60,773 bases of DNA from UBA1731 sp964567665 (GTDB lineage Bacteria; Verrucomicrobiota; Kiritimatiellia; RFP12; UBA1067): NCBI GenBank assembly GCA_964567665.1, contig CAZMNN010000011.1, forward strand, positions 1 through 60,773. The letters run 5' to 3'. The position numbers and the translations under genes are program-made. The notes beneath the pieces are model-generated. The model searched no databases and had not been told where the DNA came from. It saw only the letters and a program-made list of their open reading frames with translations. Positions 33,614-42,430 of the stretch are shown here, piece by piece. The stretch's first letter is position 1; each line of letters begins with the position of its first letter.

Positions 33614-34251
33614 CCATTACCTATCAGGTGAAGGATTCGGTCTACGTGAACCTTACGAACCGGTGCCCATGCGCCTGCACGTTCTGCTTGCGCAACAACG
33701 CCGACGGCGTGTTCGGGTCCGGTTCGCTCTGGCTGGAGCGCGAGCCGACGGTGCGCGAGATTGAGGATTCGCTTTCCGGCTGGGATTTCGGCCGGTTCCG
33801 CGAAATCGTCTTCTGCGGCTACGGCGAGCCGACGGAGCGGCTTGACGCCCTGCTTGATGTCGCGAAATTCATTCGCGGCAGATGGTCTCATGTGAAGATT
33901 CGCGTGAACACGAATGGCCTTTCAGATCTGATTGCCGGCGCTCCGACGGCTTCAAGGTTCGCAGGACTTGTCGATGAGGTCTCCATAAGCCTCAACACCG
34001 ACGATCCTGAGGAATATCTGGCGATGTGCCGCCCGAAGTTCGGTGCGGAGGCGTATCCTGCCATGCTGAAGTTTGCCGGAGAGGTGGCGAGATTCGTGCC
34101 GAGCGTTGTCATGACGGTTGTTGGCGAGCCTGTCACTTCGCCTGAGAAGCAGGAACGCTGCCGCCGCATATGCGAGGGCGTCGGTGCGCGTTTGCGTGTG
34201 CGGCCGTACGAAAGCCCGAAGGAACAGAAGCAGCAGGAGGGCCGGAAGTGA
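33610..34251 (+). CDS. Radical SAM protein, TatD-associated type
   Basis: 213 residues, short for a radical SAM enzyme. The iron-sulfur motif CxxxCxxC is in NRCPCACTFCLRNN near residue 18, followed by SLWLEREPT and the SAM-binding CGYGEPT, which places it with the small proteins described as TatD-family-associated radical SAM proteins. The reaction of that group is not known to me. Unlike the family's usual setting, no tatD gene is nearby; it is translationally coupled to a pyridoxal kinase gene (4-nt overlap) upstream and a SpoU methyltransferase gene (GTGA overlap) downstream. The extra Cys between the motif cysteines (CPCAC) is shared by the family as I recall it. Confidence 0.8.
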   Translation: MTITYQVKDSVYVNLTNRCPCACTFCLRNNADGVFGSGSLWLEREPTVREIEDSLSGWDFGRFREIVFCGYGEPTERLDALLDVAKFIRGRWSHVKIRVNTNGLSDLIAGAPTASRFAGLVDEVSISLNTDDPEEYLAMCRPKFGAEAYPAMLKFAGEVARFVPSVVMTVVGEPVTSPEKQERCRRICEGVGARLRVRPYESPKEQKQQEGRK

Positions 34252-35111
34252 GAACTGAACTTACAAGTCCAGCGAACCCGAAGATAAAGCACGTCGTCAA
34301 GCTCCGCTCGTGTTCGGAGCGCGAGGAGACCGGCGAAATGATAGTCGAGGGCTTTCGCGAATGTCGCCGTGCGCTCGACAACGGCTACCGTCCGAATGCA
34401 ATCTTCCACTGTCCGGATCTGTATCTCAAGAACGAGAACGAACGGAATCTTGTGGATGACGCCGAACGTGCGGGTGCAGACGTATTCCTGTGCTCGAAGA
34501 CGGCGTTCGTCAAGATGGCGTACAAGGAGCGTCCGGACGGTCTGCTGATGACCGGGCCGCACGTCTCAAGACGGCTTTCCGACCTTGTGCTTCCGCCAAA
34601 CGCGCTTGTTGTGGTGACGGAGGCGATTGAGAAGCCGGGCAACCTCGGCACGATTCTCCGCAGTGCGGACGCCGCAAAGGTGTCCGCCGTGATCGTGTGC
34701 GACCGCACGACGGACATACACAACCCGAACGTGGTGCGGGCGTCGACCGGCACGATGTTCTCCGTGCCGATCGTCGAAGCGACATCCGAGGAGGCCTTGG
34801 CCTGGCTCAAGGCGAAGGGATTCAAGATACTTGCGGCCACGCCACATGCGGAGCGGCTGCATTTCGAGGTCGATCTCACGGGGAACGTCGCCGTGGCGCT
34901 TGGCGCAGAGCAGTACGGACTCACCGAGAAGTGGATGGACGGCGCGGAGCTGCGCGTACGAATTCCGATGCTCGGCCTTGCGGACTCCCTCAACGTGTCC
35001 GCCGCCGCCACGATTCTGCTGTATGAGGCCGTTCGCCAGAGGATCGCCGCCGGCATCGACGAGGTGCCGCCGTTCGTGCCATGGCACGGCGAGGGGCGGC
35101 ACGACCACTGA
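34248..35111 (+). CDS. SpoU/TrmH-family RNA 2'-O-methyltransferase
   Basis: 287 residues from a GTG at 34248, preceded by AGGAGGGC and overlapping the radical SAM stop. The N-terminal substrate-binding domain starts VRTELTSPANPKIKHVVKLRS, typical of the TrmH/RlmB group (SpoU_sub_bind). The knotted SPOUT domain carries the three SpoU motifs: EKPGNLGTILRSADA (motif 1), VALGAEQYGLTEKW (motif 2) and IPMLGLADSLNVSAAATILLYE (motif 3). It methylates a ribose in rRNA or tRNA; the exact nucleotide cannot be told. The start is set by the overlap and by homology of the N-terminus. It ends the kinase-rSAM-methyltransferase operon, 42 nt before polA. Confidence 0.88.
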   Translation: MRTELTSPANPKIKHVVKLRSCSEREETGEMIVEGFRECRRALDNGYRPNAIFHCPDLYLKNENERNLVDDAERAGADVFLCSKTAFVKMAYKERPDGLLMTGPHVSRRLSDLVLPPNALVVVTEAIEKPGNLGTILRSADAAKVSAVIVCDRTTDIHNPNVVRASTGTMFSVPIVEATSEEALAWLKAKGFKILAATPHAERLHFEVDLTGNVAVALGAEQYGLTEKWMDGAELRVRIPMLGLADSLNVSAAATILLYEAVRQRIAAGIDEVPPFVPWHGEGRHDH

Positions 35112-35134
35112 CCGCCCATGTGACATGGCCGTTG

Positions 35135-35143
35135 TGGTATAAT
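35135..35143 (+). promoter_or_regulatory. Extended -10 box of polA
   Basis: TGGTATAAT, with 10 nt to ATG 35154. The predicted leader is about 3 nt, so there is no room for a Shine-Dalgarno. Confidence 0.62.
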
Positions 35144-35153
35144 CGGGCGCATT

Positions 35154-37964
35154 ATGAAAACGCTGTGCGTCATCGATTTGATGCCATTTCTGTATCGCGG
35201 CCATTTTGTGTTCCTGAACAAGCCGCGCATCACGTATTCCGGAATAAACACATCGGCTCTCCTTGGCTTCGTGAACGGGGTGATGGCCGTGCTGAAGGAG
35301 ATTGCGCCGACGCACGTGGCGTTGGCCATGGATCCCGACGGCAAGACTTTCAGGCATGAGATGTTTCCGGGGTACAAGGCACACAGGCAGAAGATGCCTG
35401 AGGAGCTTGCGGCGAACATACCGTACTCGTTCGAGGTCGCCGAGGCCCTGAACATCCCTGTCGTGCGGAAGCCTGGATTCGAGGCGGACGATGTCATCGG
35501 TACGCTTGCCGAAAAGGCCGTGGCGGAGGGATTCGACACGGTGTATGTAGTCACGCCGGACAAGGATGCCGCGCAGCTGGTGACGGACAGGATAAAGCTG
35601 TTCCGCCCCGGAAAGGGGGCGTCGGCATCCGAAGTGCTTGGCGTTGAGGACGTGAAGAGGATGTGGGGGCTTGCGCATCCGAAGCAGATGATCGATTTCC
35701 TTGCGCTCGCCGGGGACACCGCAGACAACATATCAGGCATAAAGGGAATAGGCGGAAAGTCGGCCACGCAGCTGCTCAACGACTGGGGCAGCATCGAGAA
35801 CATCATTGCCCATGCCGCCGAAATAGGCGGCAAGATCGGCGAAAAGGTGTCCGCCGGAGTTGAGGACGCAAAGCTGTCGAAATTTCTCGCTACGATCCGG
35901 ACGGACGTGCCTATCGACATAGACCTGGAGACGTGTCGCCTTGCGCCGCCGGACACCGAGAGGCTGACGGCGGTGTGCGTGAAATACGAACTGTACAACC
36001 TCGCCAAGAGGTTCGGCGTATATCTGTCTCCTGTCAACATACGGGCCAACGAGCCGTCATCGAGAAACGAAGCCACTCCTGAGCCGGAACACCTTCGTAC
36101 GCTGCGCGACGTTCCGCACGAATACGGTCTTGTCACGACGATTGAACAGGCCAGGGAGCTGGCCGCGATACTTGAGGCTGCGCCGCGCTTTGCGTTTGAC
36201 ACCGAGACCACAAGCACCGACGCCCGCACCGCCGACATCGTAGGCATGAGTTTCGCCACAGAACCCGGCCGCGCCTGGTATGCCGCAGTCCCGCAGGGCG
36301 GAGGCGTCGCCGCGTCTGACGACCTGTTTTCGTTCTCGGCGTCATCCGCATTCTCAGCAAAGGACTTTGTGCAGGTGTTCGCCAAGGCGTTCGCCGATCC
36401 GGACAAGACGCTCATAGCGCAGAACGCGAAGTTCGACACGACGCTCCTGAAGCGCTACGGAATACGGTTCGGGTCTACGGTGCATGATACGATGCTCGAA
36501 CACTATGTGCTGGACGCCGCCGCACGGCATGGCATGGACGTGATGGCGCGGGAGCGTCTTGGATATGCACCGGTGCCGATCGAGGATCTGATCGGCGCGA
36601 AGGAGCGCGGAAAGCCGCAGAAGAACATGCGCGACCTGCCGCCGGAGCTGGTGAAGGACTACGCGGCCGAGGATGCCGACGTCACGCTGCAGCTTGAGGA
36701 CGTACTCCGTCCAGCCGTGAAGGACGCCGGACTGATCAATGTCCTTGAAGAGAGCGAGGAGCCGCTTTCGGACATCCTTTCCGAGATGGAGCTGACCGGC
36801 GTAAAAATAGACGTGGCGGCGCTGCGGGCATACGGCGTTTCGCTGGACAGGGAGATTCAGGGGCTGGTCAAGTCCATAATGTCCTACGGAGATCCGGGGA
36901 TGAACGTGGATTCTCCGAAGCAGATAGGCGAACTGCTGTTCGACAAGCTTAAGCTCGACCCCACCGGTGTGAAGCGCACGACGAAGGGCCATTGGTCGAC
37001 GGACGAGAAGACGCTGCAGAGCGTCATCGGTCTGCATCCTGTCGTGTTCGACATCCTTGAGTACCGCACCTGCTCAAAGCTGAAGTCCACATATGTGGAG
37101 AAGCTTCCGCAGTGCATAGATCCGGCGGATGGACGCATCCACACCACATTCGCGCAGTCGCTCACCGAAACGGGCAGACTTTCGTCCAGCGGTCCGAACC
37201 TGCAGAACATACCGGTGCGGACCGAGCGCGGCAAGAACATACGCGCCGCAGTCGTCCCGCATGACGACGGGCATCTGCTTGTCTCCGCCGACTATTCGCA
37301 GATAGAGCTGAGGCTGATGGCTGCGATGAGCGGAGACGAGGCGATGAAGAGCGCGTTCGAGCGCGGCGAGGACATCCACCGCGATGCCGCCGCCCGCGTC
37401 TTCGGCGTGCCGCCGGAGAATGTCACCCCGGAGCAGCGGTCGAAATGCAAGATGGTCAACTTCGGCATCATCTACGGAATATCCGCGTTCGGCCTTGCGC
37501 AGAGGCTGAAGGTGACGCGGACGGAGGCCGCCGCGCTGATTGACACGTACTTCAAGCTCTATCCGGCTGTCCGGAGATACATGGACGAAGCCATCGAGAA
37601 GGCTCGCAAAACCGGATACGCGGAGACGCTTCTCGGACGGCGGCGGACGTTGCGCGACATAAACTCTCGCAACGCCACGGCCCGCACGGCGGCGGAGCGC
37701 GATGCGATAAACACGCCGGTGCAAGGAACTGCGGCGGACATGATCAAGCTCGCCATGGTGCGCGTTGACCGTGCGATAAAGAAGGCCGGATTGAAGTCCA
37801 GGATGATTCTCCAGATTCACGACGAGCTGCTGTTCGACGTCCGGAAGGAGGAGGCGGATCAGGTCGTGGACATAGCGAAACGCGAGATGGAGCACGCGCT
37901 CGACGTAGGCGTTCCGATAGAGGTGTCCGTCGGCGTCGGTCGGAATTGGCTTGAGGCCCACTGA
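35154..37964 (+). CDS. polA: DNA polymerase I
   Basis: 936 residues with all three domains. The 5' nuclease (about 1-290) has DLMPFLYRGHF, FEADDVIGTLA, DKDAAQL and GIKGIGGKSA. The 3'-5' exonuclease (about 330-520) keeps its acidic residues: FDTETT, then HDTMLEHYVL and YAAEDADVT, so proofreading is probably active. The polymerase domain shows motif A DYSQIELR, motif B KMVNFGIIYG and motif C QIHDELLF. It fills gaps in replication and repair and removes RNA primers. It starts from its own near-leaderless promoter and is followed by an unrelated gene with its own promoter, so it is monocistronic. A short Ser/Phe-rich insert lies within the exonuclease domain. Confidence 0.97.
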   Translation: MKTLCVIDLMPFLYRGHFVFLNKPRITYSGINTSALLGFVNGVMAVLKEIAPTHVALAMDPDGKTFRHEMFPGYKAHRQKMPEELAANIPYSFEVAEALNIPVVRKPGFEADDVIGTLAEKAVAEGFDTVYVVTPDKDAAQLVTDRIKLFRPGKGASASEVLGVEDVKRMWGLAHPKQMIDFLALAGDTADNISGIKGIGGKSATQLLNDWGSIENIIAHAAEIGGKIGEKVSAGVEDAKLSKFLATIRTDVPIDIDLETCRLAPPDTERLTAVCVKYELYNLAKRFGVYLSPVNIRANEPSSRNEATPEPEHLRTLRDVPHEYGLVTTIEQARELAAILEAAPRFAFDTETTSTDARTADIVGMSFATEPGRAWYAAVPQGGGVAASDDLFSFSASSAFSAKDFVQVFAKAFADPDKTLIAQNAKFDTTLLKRYGIRFGSTVHDTMLEHYVLDAAARHGMDVMARERLGYAPVPIEDLIGAKERGKPQKNMRDLPPELVKDYAAEDADVTLQLEDVLRPAVKDAGLINVLEESEEPLSDILSEMELTGVKIDVAALRAYGVSLDREIQGLVKSIMSYGDPGMNVDSPKQIGELLFDKLKLDPTGVKRTTKGHWSTDEKTLQSVIGLHPVVFDILEYRTCSKLKSTYVEKLPQCIDPADGRIHTTFAQSLTETGRLSSSGPNLQNIPVRTERGKNIRAAVVPHDDGHLLVSADYSQIELRLMAAMSGDEAMKSAFERGEDIHRDAAARVFGVPPENVTPEQRSKCKMVNFGIIYGISAFGLAQRLKVTRTEAAALIDTYFKLYPAVRRYMDEAIEKARKTGYAETLLGRRRTLRDINSRNATARTAAERDAINTPVQGTAADMIKLAMVRVDRAIKKAGLKSRMILQIHDELLFDVRKEEADQVVDIAKREMEHALDVGVPIEVSVGVGRNWLEAH

Positions 37965-37989
37965 CGTCAGGCCTCGTGTACGGCCGATA

Positions 37990-37998
37990 TGGTATAAT
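37990..37998 (+). promoter_or_regulatory. Extended -10 box of the DUF1080-kdgK-algE run
   Basis: TGGTATAAT, 37 nt before ATG 38036. Unlike the leaderless cases this gives a leader of about 30 nt containing AAAGG. Confidence 0.6.
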
Positions 37999-38035
37999 CC
38001 GCACATTTACCCAACAACGAAAGGTTGACCGAAAG

Positions 38036-38821
38036 ATGAAGATGCTTACGATTCTTGGTGCGCTCGCGGCAGTCGCGGGATGCTGTACGTTCTGCGAGCC
38101 GGAGCAGGCTCCCAATACGCTTTCCGACAAGGAGAAGGCGGAGGGTTGGCAGCTGCTCTGGGACGGCAAGACGTCCGCCGGATGGGTCGGCGTCAAGTCC
38201 GGCTGCAAGACGTTCCCGGATCATGGCTGGAAGATGCGCAAGGGAGTGCTTACCGTGCTGCCCATCAAGGGCATCTCCAACGGCAAGTGGATCGACCTTC
38301 CGCCGGAGGACGTGAAGCTTGGCGGCGGCGGCGACATCTGCACCGTCAAGAAGTACAGGGATTTCATGTTCAAGTTCGACTTCCGCCTGACGGACAGCGC
38401 AAATTCCGGAGTGAAGTACTTCTTTGACGAAACGAAGAACCGCGGCACCTGCGAGGAGTACCAGATTCTCGACAAGGGGCATCCCGACTGGGACAAGGGT
38501 GAGGACGGCAACCGTCGCGTGGCGTCTCTCTACGACCTGATTCCCGCCAACGCCGAAAAGGTCTGCAACGCAATCGGCGAATGGAACCACGGAATGATCG
38601 TCTCGAAGGGCAGCCATGTGGAGCATTGGCTCAACGGCAAGAAGGTGCTTGAGTACGAGCGCGGCTCCGAGGCGTTCCGCCAGGCGGTCGCCGAATCAAA
38701 GTACGCGACGTGGGGCACGGACGGGAACAAGTGGGGCGAACTCCCTGAGGGACGCATCCTTCTGCAGGATCATTCGGACTCCACGGTGTCGTACCGCAAC
38801 CTGAAGATCAAGGAACTCTGA
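38036..38821 (+). CDS. DUF1080 (3-keto-disaccharide hydrolase-like) lipoprotein
   Basis: 261 residues from ATG 38036. The signal peptide MKMLTILGALAAVAGC ends in a lipobox, so the protein is membrane-anchored. The body is a concanavalin-like beta-sandwich of the DUF1080 family: GWQLLWDGKTSAGWVG at the start, DFMFKFDFRLTDSANSGVKYFF in the middle (the typical SNSGI phrase), EWNHGMIVSKGSHVEHWLNGKKVLEYE, and GRILLQDHSD near the end. Relatives in Bacteroidota act on 3-keto-glucosides, but many members are uncharacterised. It is first in a run with a KDG-kinase-like gene (25 nt downstream) and an AlgE-like porin gene, so a part in sugar or uronate breakdown is likely. Confidence 0.87.
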   Translation: MKMLTILGALAAVAGCCTFCEPEQAPNTLSDKEKAEGWQLLWDGKTSAGWVGVKSGCKTFPDHGWKMRKGVLTVLPIKGISNGKWIDLPPEDVKLGGGGDICTVKKYRDFMFKFDFRLTDSANSGVKYFFDETKNRGTCEEYQILDKGHPDWDKGEDGNRRVASLYDLIPANAEKVCNAIGEWNHGMIVSKGSHVEHWLNGKKVLEYERGSEAFRQAVAESKYATWGTDGNKWGELPEGRILLQDHSDSTVSYRNLKIKEL

Positions 38822-38846
38822 GCCGTTTCAGGAAGGAGCATCTGAA

Positions 38847-39920
38847 ATGAAAGTGAAGAAGAACGCAAAGTATGCCGTTGCCTGTCTGTCGTCGATGGGT
38901 CTTCGCATCACGCCGGAGAACCGCATGGCGGTGCACAACTCCAACCGCTTCATCCTCCAGGCGACGAGCGCGGAGACCAACGTGCTGAACGTGACGTCGT
39001 CGCTCGGCAGGGAGTGCCTTGTGTTGACGCGCTTCGTCGAGGGAAGCCCGATGGCGGCGTTCATCAAGGCGCAGCTTCGCGCCCGCAACATTGCGTATGC
39101 CGGGCCGGACGTGGCGCAGGGCGGACCGTGGGGATATCGCCACCAGTTCAACATCGCCGATTCCGGCTTCGGGCTTCGCGCACCTCGCGTATGGAACGAC
39201 CGCGCCGGAGAGGTCGGCCGCACCCTTGACGCGAAGGACTACGATACGGCAAGGCTTTTCGGCAAGGATGGTGTAGGCATCCTGCATCTTTCCGGTCTGA
39301 TTGCAGCCATGAGCCCGGAAACAACGAAGTGCTGCCTCAAGCTTGCGGCCGAGGCGAAGAAGTACGGTGTGCTGGTCTCGTTCGACCTCAACTACCGCGC
39401 CACATTCTGGAAGGGGCGTGAGAAGGAACTTGCCGCCGCGTTCCACAAGATCGCGTCCGTCGCTGACATCCTCGTAGGAAATGAAGAGGATTTCCAGCTC
39501 TGCCTCGGCTTCAAGGGGCCGGAGGCGGGCGGCAAGGATCTGCAGGGCAAGATCGAGCGCTTCAAGGAGATGATCGTCCAGGTGACGAAGAAGTATCCTA
39601 ATGCGCAGATGTACGGCACGACGCTGCGTCAGGTCATCTCGGCATCCAAGCATCTCTGGGGCGCAATCCTCTATTCGAAGGGCAAGTGGTTTGTCGAAGA
39701 GCCGCGTGAGATTGACGTGCTCGACCGCATCGGCGGCGGCGACGGATTCACCGGCGGGCTTCTGTACGGCGTTCTTCAGGGCTGGACGGCGGACAAGTGC
39801 CTCCAGTTCGGATGGGCGTCCGGAGTGATGGCTGCGTCGTCCCTCAACGACTACGCCGAACCGGCCGACGAGAAGCAGGTGTGGGACGTCTACGCAGGCA
39901 ATGCCCGCGTACAGCGCTGA
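38847..39920 (+). CDS. kdgK: PfkB-family sugar kinase, 2-keto-3-deoxygluconate kinase-like
   Basis: 357 residues, with GGAAGGAG before ATG 38847. A ribokinase fold: NTSSLGR-like binding region near residue 50 (NVTSSLGRECLVLTRF), SFDLNYRATFWKG, the ILVGNEEDF hinge and the anion-hole motif RIGGGDGFTGGLL with catalytic Asp. SFDLNYRxxLW and VxNxEE phrases are typical of KDG kinases, which make 2-keto-3-deoxy-6-phosphogluconate, the entry to the Entner-Doudoroff lower pathway from uronates. A longer insert before the anion hole (MYGTTLRQVISASKHLWGA) agrees with that group. The neighbouring AlgE-like porin supports uronate catabolism; other sugar acids cannot be excluded. Confidence 0.82.
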   Translation: MKVKKNAKYAVACLSSMGLRITPENRMAVHNSNRFILQATSAETNVLNVTSSLGRECLVLTRFVEGSPMAAFIKAQLRARNIAYAGPDVAQGGPWGYRHQFNIADSGFGLRAPRVWNDRAGEVGRTLDAKDYDTARLFGKDGVGILHLSGLIAAMSPETTKCCLKLAAEAKKYGVLVSFDLNYRATFWKGREKELAAAFHKIASVADILVGNEEDFQLCLGFKGPEAGGKDLQGKIERFKEMIVQVTKKYPNAQMYGTTLRQVISASKHLWGAILYSKGKWFVEEPREIDVLDRIGGGDGFTGGLLYGVLQGWTADKCLQFGWASGVMAASSLNDYAEPADEKQVWDVYAGNARVQR

Positions 39921-39941
39921 CGTCTGCACGGCATCCGGAAA

Positions 39942-41378
39942 ATGTCAATGTTTGCATCATCCCCTGCCGTCAGCGCCGCAGTCTTTGCGGCGCTGCTCCT
40001 GACGGCTGAAGCGCAGTCGACCAATTCCGTCGTGTTCGACGCCGGGGCAGATCTGCGTGTGCGGCAGGAGATAATGCACAACGTCACCGGATTGCCCGGC
40101 GCTCCGAATGCGATGATGCCCCGTGCATACAAGAAGGACATCAACCACATTCGCATACGCCCCCGCATATGGGCAAGCGCGGCGTGGGAGAACTTTACGC
40201 TGTACGGACGCCTTGTTGATGAGATCCGCGAACACATCGTGAAGAACGGCGTACCGCGCAAGCGCCGTTCGTACACGTTCCCCGATGAAGTCGTGCTTGA
40301 CAGCCTCTATCTTGACGGAAAGGGGCTGTTCGACGGCTTCCTTGATTTCAGGTTTGGCCGTCAGGACATGCTGGAGCAGGGGCATTCCATATTTGGCCTT
40401 GACCGCATCCTCTCGGACGGTGCACCGTACGTCGGATCGCGTTCGTGCTATTCGGACATGGTGCGGTTCACGTTCCATACGTCGGATGAATCGAAACTCG
40501 ATGCGTTTGCGCTATACAACAACGGACGCAACATATTCCGCTACGGGAACCACAATTCTCGCGGACGGCCGATGAATGCCATAAACCCGACGGACGGCCC
40601 TGGCATGGATGAGTGGGGCGGTGGCCTTGTGTGGCACGATTCGTTCGCTTCAGGAAGCTTTCCTTACAAGGCATATGTGGTGCATAAGCACAACGAGGCG
40701 TATCATGCGTCGGGATACCGTCGTGTTCCGGACAAGCAGATCACCACGGTTGGCCTGAACTTGCTTCCGGAAGTGACCGACAATCTGTCGTTCGAGTTCG
40801 ATTTCGCCCAGCAGTTCGGTTCGATCGGAAGTCGCCAGGCCGGGGGGCGCATGGGCTACGCCGCAGTGGACTTCCACAGATCGCACAGTGCGCAGGGGCT
40901 GCATCCCTATTCCCGTTTCAGCGTACTGCATCTGTCCGGCGACCGTCATCATGGCGGCGGCGACGACAACGATATCGGGTGGGATCCGCTCTGGGGCCGT
41001 ACGCCGCAGGATTCCGAGATGTTCCAGTACGGCACCTTGTACGGTCTCGGATACTGGAGCAACATGACCTATCCGAAGTTCACGCTTGGGCTTGACATAG
41101 GCCCGAAGCACAGGGTCTCCGCGTATTCCGGCCCTATGTTTGCGGCGGCGCAGGATAGGGCCGGCCATGCGGACGGTTCGGGCGAGAGCATGTTCAAGGG
41201 TGTGCTTTCCGCGACGCGCTACGATTTCCCGCTCGTGCTTGCACCGAAAGGGGCGACCGGCGCAGACAGGCTTGAGATGTTCGGCCATGTCGTTGTGGAG
41301 CTGTTCAATCCCGGAGACTACTACGATTCGTCGCGACCGGCCTGGTTCCTGCGCTGGGAAGTGACGGTGAAGTTCTGA
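39942..41378 (+). CDS. AlgE/alginate-export-domain outer-membrane barrel protein
   Basis: 478 residues. Signal peptide to about residue 25 (MSMFASSPAVSAAVFAALLLTAEA). The mature protein alternates polar and hydrophobic residues in beta strands (VVFDAGADLRVRQEI, FLDFRFGRQDMLEQGHSIFGLDRI, LSFEFDFAQQF, TLYGLGYWSNMTYPKF) and ends in Phe, as outer-membrane barrels do. FRFGRQ followed by a size-defining loop and the RPRIWASAAWENFTLYGRL strand fit the alginate-export family, an 18-strand anion-selective channel in AlgE. Here it may be an uptake porin for acidic sugars rather than an export channel. It lies 21 nt after kdgK and 30 nt before trpS. Confidence 0.83.
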   Translation: MSMFASSPAVSAAVFAALLLTAEAQSTNSVVFDAGADLRVRQEIMHNVTGLPGAPNAMMPRAYKKDINHIRIRPRIWASAAWENFTLYGRLVDEIREHIVKNGVPRKRRSYTFPDEVVLDSLYLDGKGLFDGFLDFRFGRQDMLEQGHSIFGLDRILSDGAPYVGSRSCYSDMVRFTFHTSDESKLDAFALYNNGRNIFRYGNHNSRGRPMNAINPTDGPGMDEWGGGLVWHDSFASGSFPYKAYVVHKHNEAYHASGYRRVPDKQITTVGLNLLPEVTDNLSFEFDFAQQFGSIGSRQAGGRMGYAAVDFHRSHSAQGLHPYSRFSVLHLSGDRHHGGGDDNDIGWDPLWGRTPQDSEMFQYGTLYGLGYWSNMTYPKFTLGLDIGPKHRVSAYSGPMFAAAQDRAGHADGSGESMFKGVLSATRYDFPLVLAPKGATGADRLEMFGHVVVELFNPGDYYDSSRPAWFLRWEVTVKF

Positions 41379-41408
41379 CGCATACGCATTTGAAAGGCAG
41401 AGAAAGAG

Positions 41409-42371
41409 ATGAGAATCCTAACAGGCATACAGCCATCCGGCAAACTCCACTGGGGGAACTATTTCGGGGCGATGAAGTCCATGTTCGACCTTCAGGCGAA
41501 GGGCGAAGAGATATTCATGTTCATCGCGAACTACCATGCGATGACAACCGTCCGGGACGGCGCCGCGCTTCGCGCACAGACCCGTGACGTCGTGCTCGAC
41601 TACCTCGCGTGCGGGCTTGATCCTGAAAAGTCGATAGTCTACCGCCAGAGCGATGTGATGGAGGTGCAGGAGCTTGCGTGGTTTCTCTCCTGCCTCACGC
41701 CGATGGGGCTTCTTGAACGGTGCCACAGCTACAAGGACAAGATGGCGCACGGATTCGAGGCGACGCACGGTCTGTTCGCCTATCCGGTGCTGATGGCCGC
41801 CGACATACTCATCATGAACGCAGACCTCGTTCCCGTAGGCAAGGATCAGAAGCAGCACCTTGAGGTGACGAGGGATCTTGCGCAGAAGTTCAACAACGCC
41901 TACGGCGAGACGTTCAAGCTTCCGGACGCCTACATCCCGGCGTCAGTCGCTACGATTCCCGGCACCGACGGACAGAAGATGTCCAAGAGCTACCACAATG
42001 CCATAGAGCTTTTTGAGCCGAACGGATCGATCAAGAAGAAAGTCATGGGCATTGTGACCGACTCCAAGACCATGGAGGAGCCGAAAGAGCCTGAAGGAAA
42101 CTCCATCTACGAGCTGTACAAGCTTTTTGCGACGCCGGATGAGGTCGCACAGATGGCGGCCAGCTTCCGTGCGGGCAACTATGGCTACGGACACGCCAAG
42201 AAAGCGCTTCTCGAAGCGTACCACCGTCTCTTCGACCCGTTCAGGGAAAGGCGTGAAGAGCTTGCAAAAGATCCTGACACGATCGAGGACATACTGAAGG
42301 CCGGCGCGGCGAAGGCTCGCGCCGCTGCGGCGGTAACCATGGACAAGGTGCGCACAGCCGTGGGTCTGTGA
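41409..42371 (+). CDS. trpS: Tryptophanyl-tRNA synthetase
   Basis: 320 residues, the usual length. Class I synthetase: GIQPSGKLHWGNYFGA carries the HIGH-equivalent, VLMAADILIMNADLVPVGKDQKQHLE is the TrpRS signature, and GQKMSKSY is a perfect KMSKS loop. It charges tRNA-Trp. GAAAGGCAGAGAAAGAG precedes ATG 41409. Its position after a porin gene is probably just run-on in a directional gene array, and ruvA follows after 59 nt. Confidence 0.96.
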   Translation: MRILTGIQPSGKLHWGNYFGAMKSMFDLQAKGEEIFMFIANYHAMTTVRDGAALRAQTRDVVLDYLACGLDPEKSIVYRQSDVMEVQELAWFLSCLTPMGLLERCHSYKDKMAHGFEATHGLFAYPVLMAADILIMNADLVPVGKDQKQHLEVTRDLAQKFNNAYGETFKLPDAYIPASVATIPGTDGQKMSKSYHNAIELFEPNGSIKKKVMGIVTDSKTMEEPKEPEGNSIYELYKLFATPDEVAQMAASFRAGNYGYGHAKKALLEAYHRLFDPFRERREELAKDPDTIEDILKAGAAKARAAAAVTMDKVRTAVGL

Positions 42372-42430
42372 TTTCCGGCAGTTGATTGTCGGCTTTGCAT
42401 AAACCGGTGGCGGAAATCGAGGGCTGAGGC

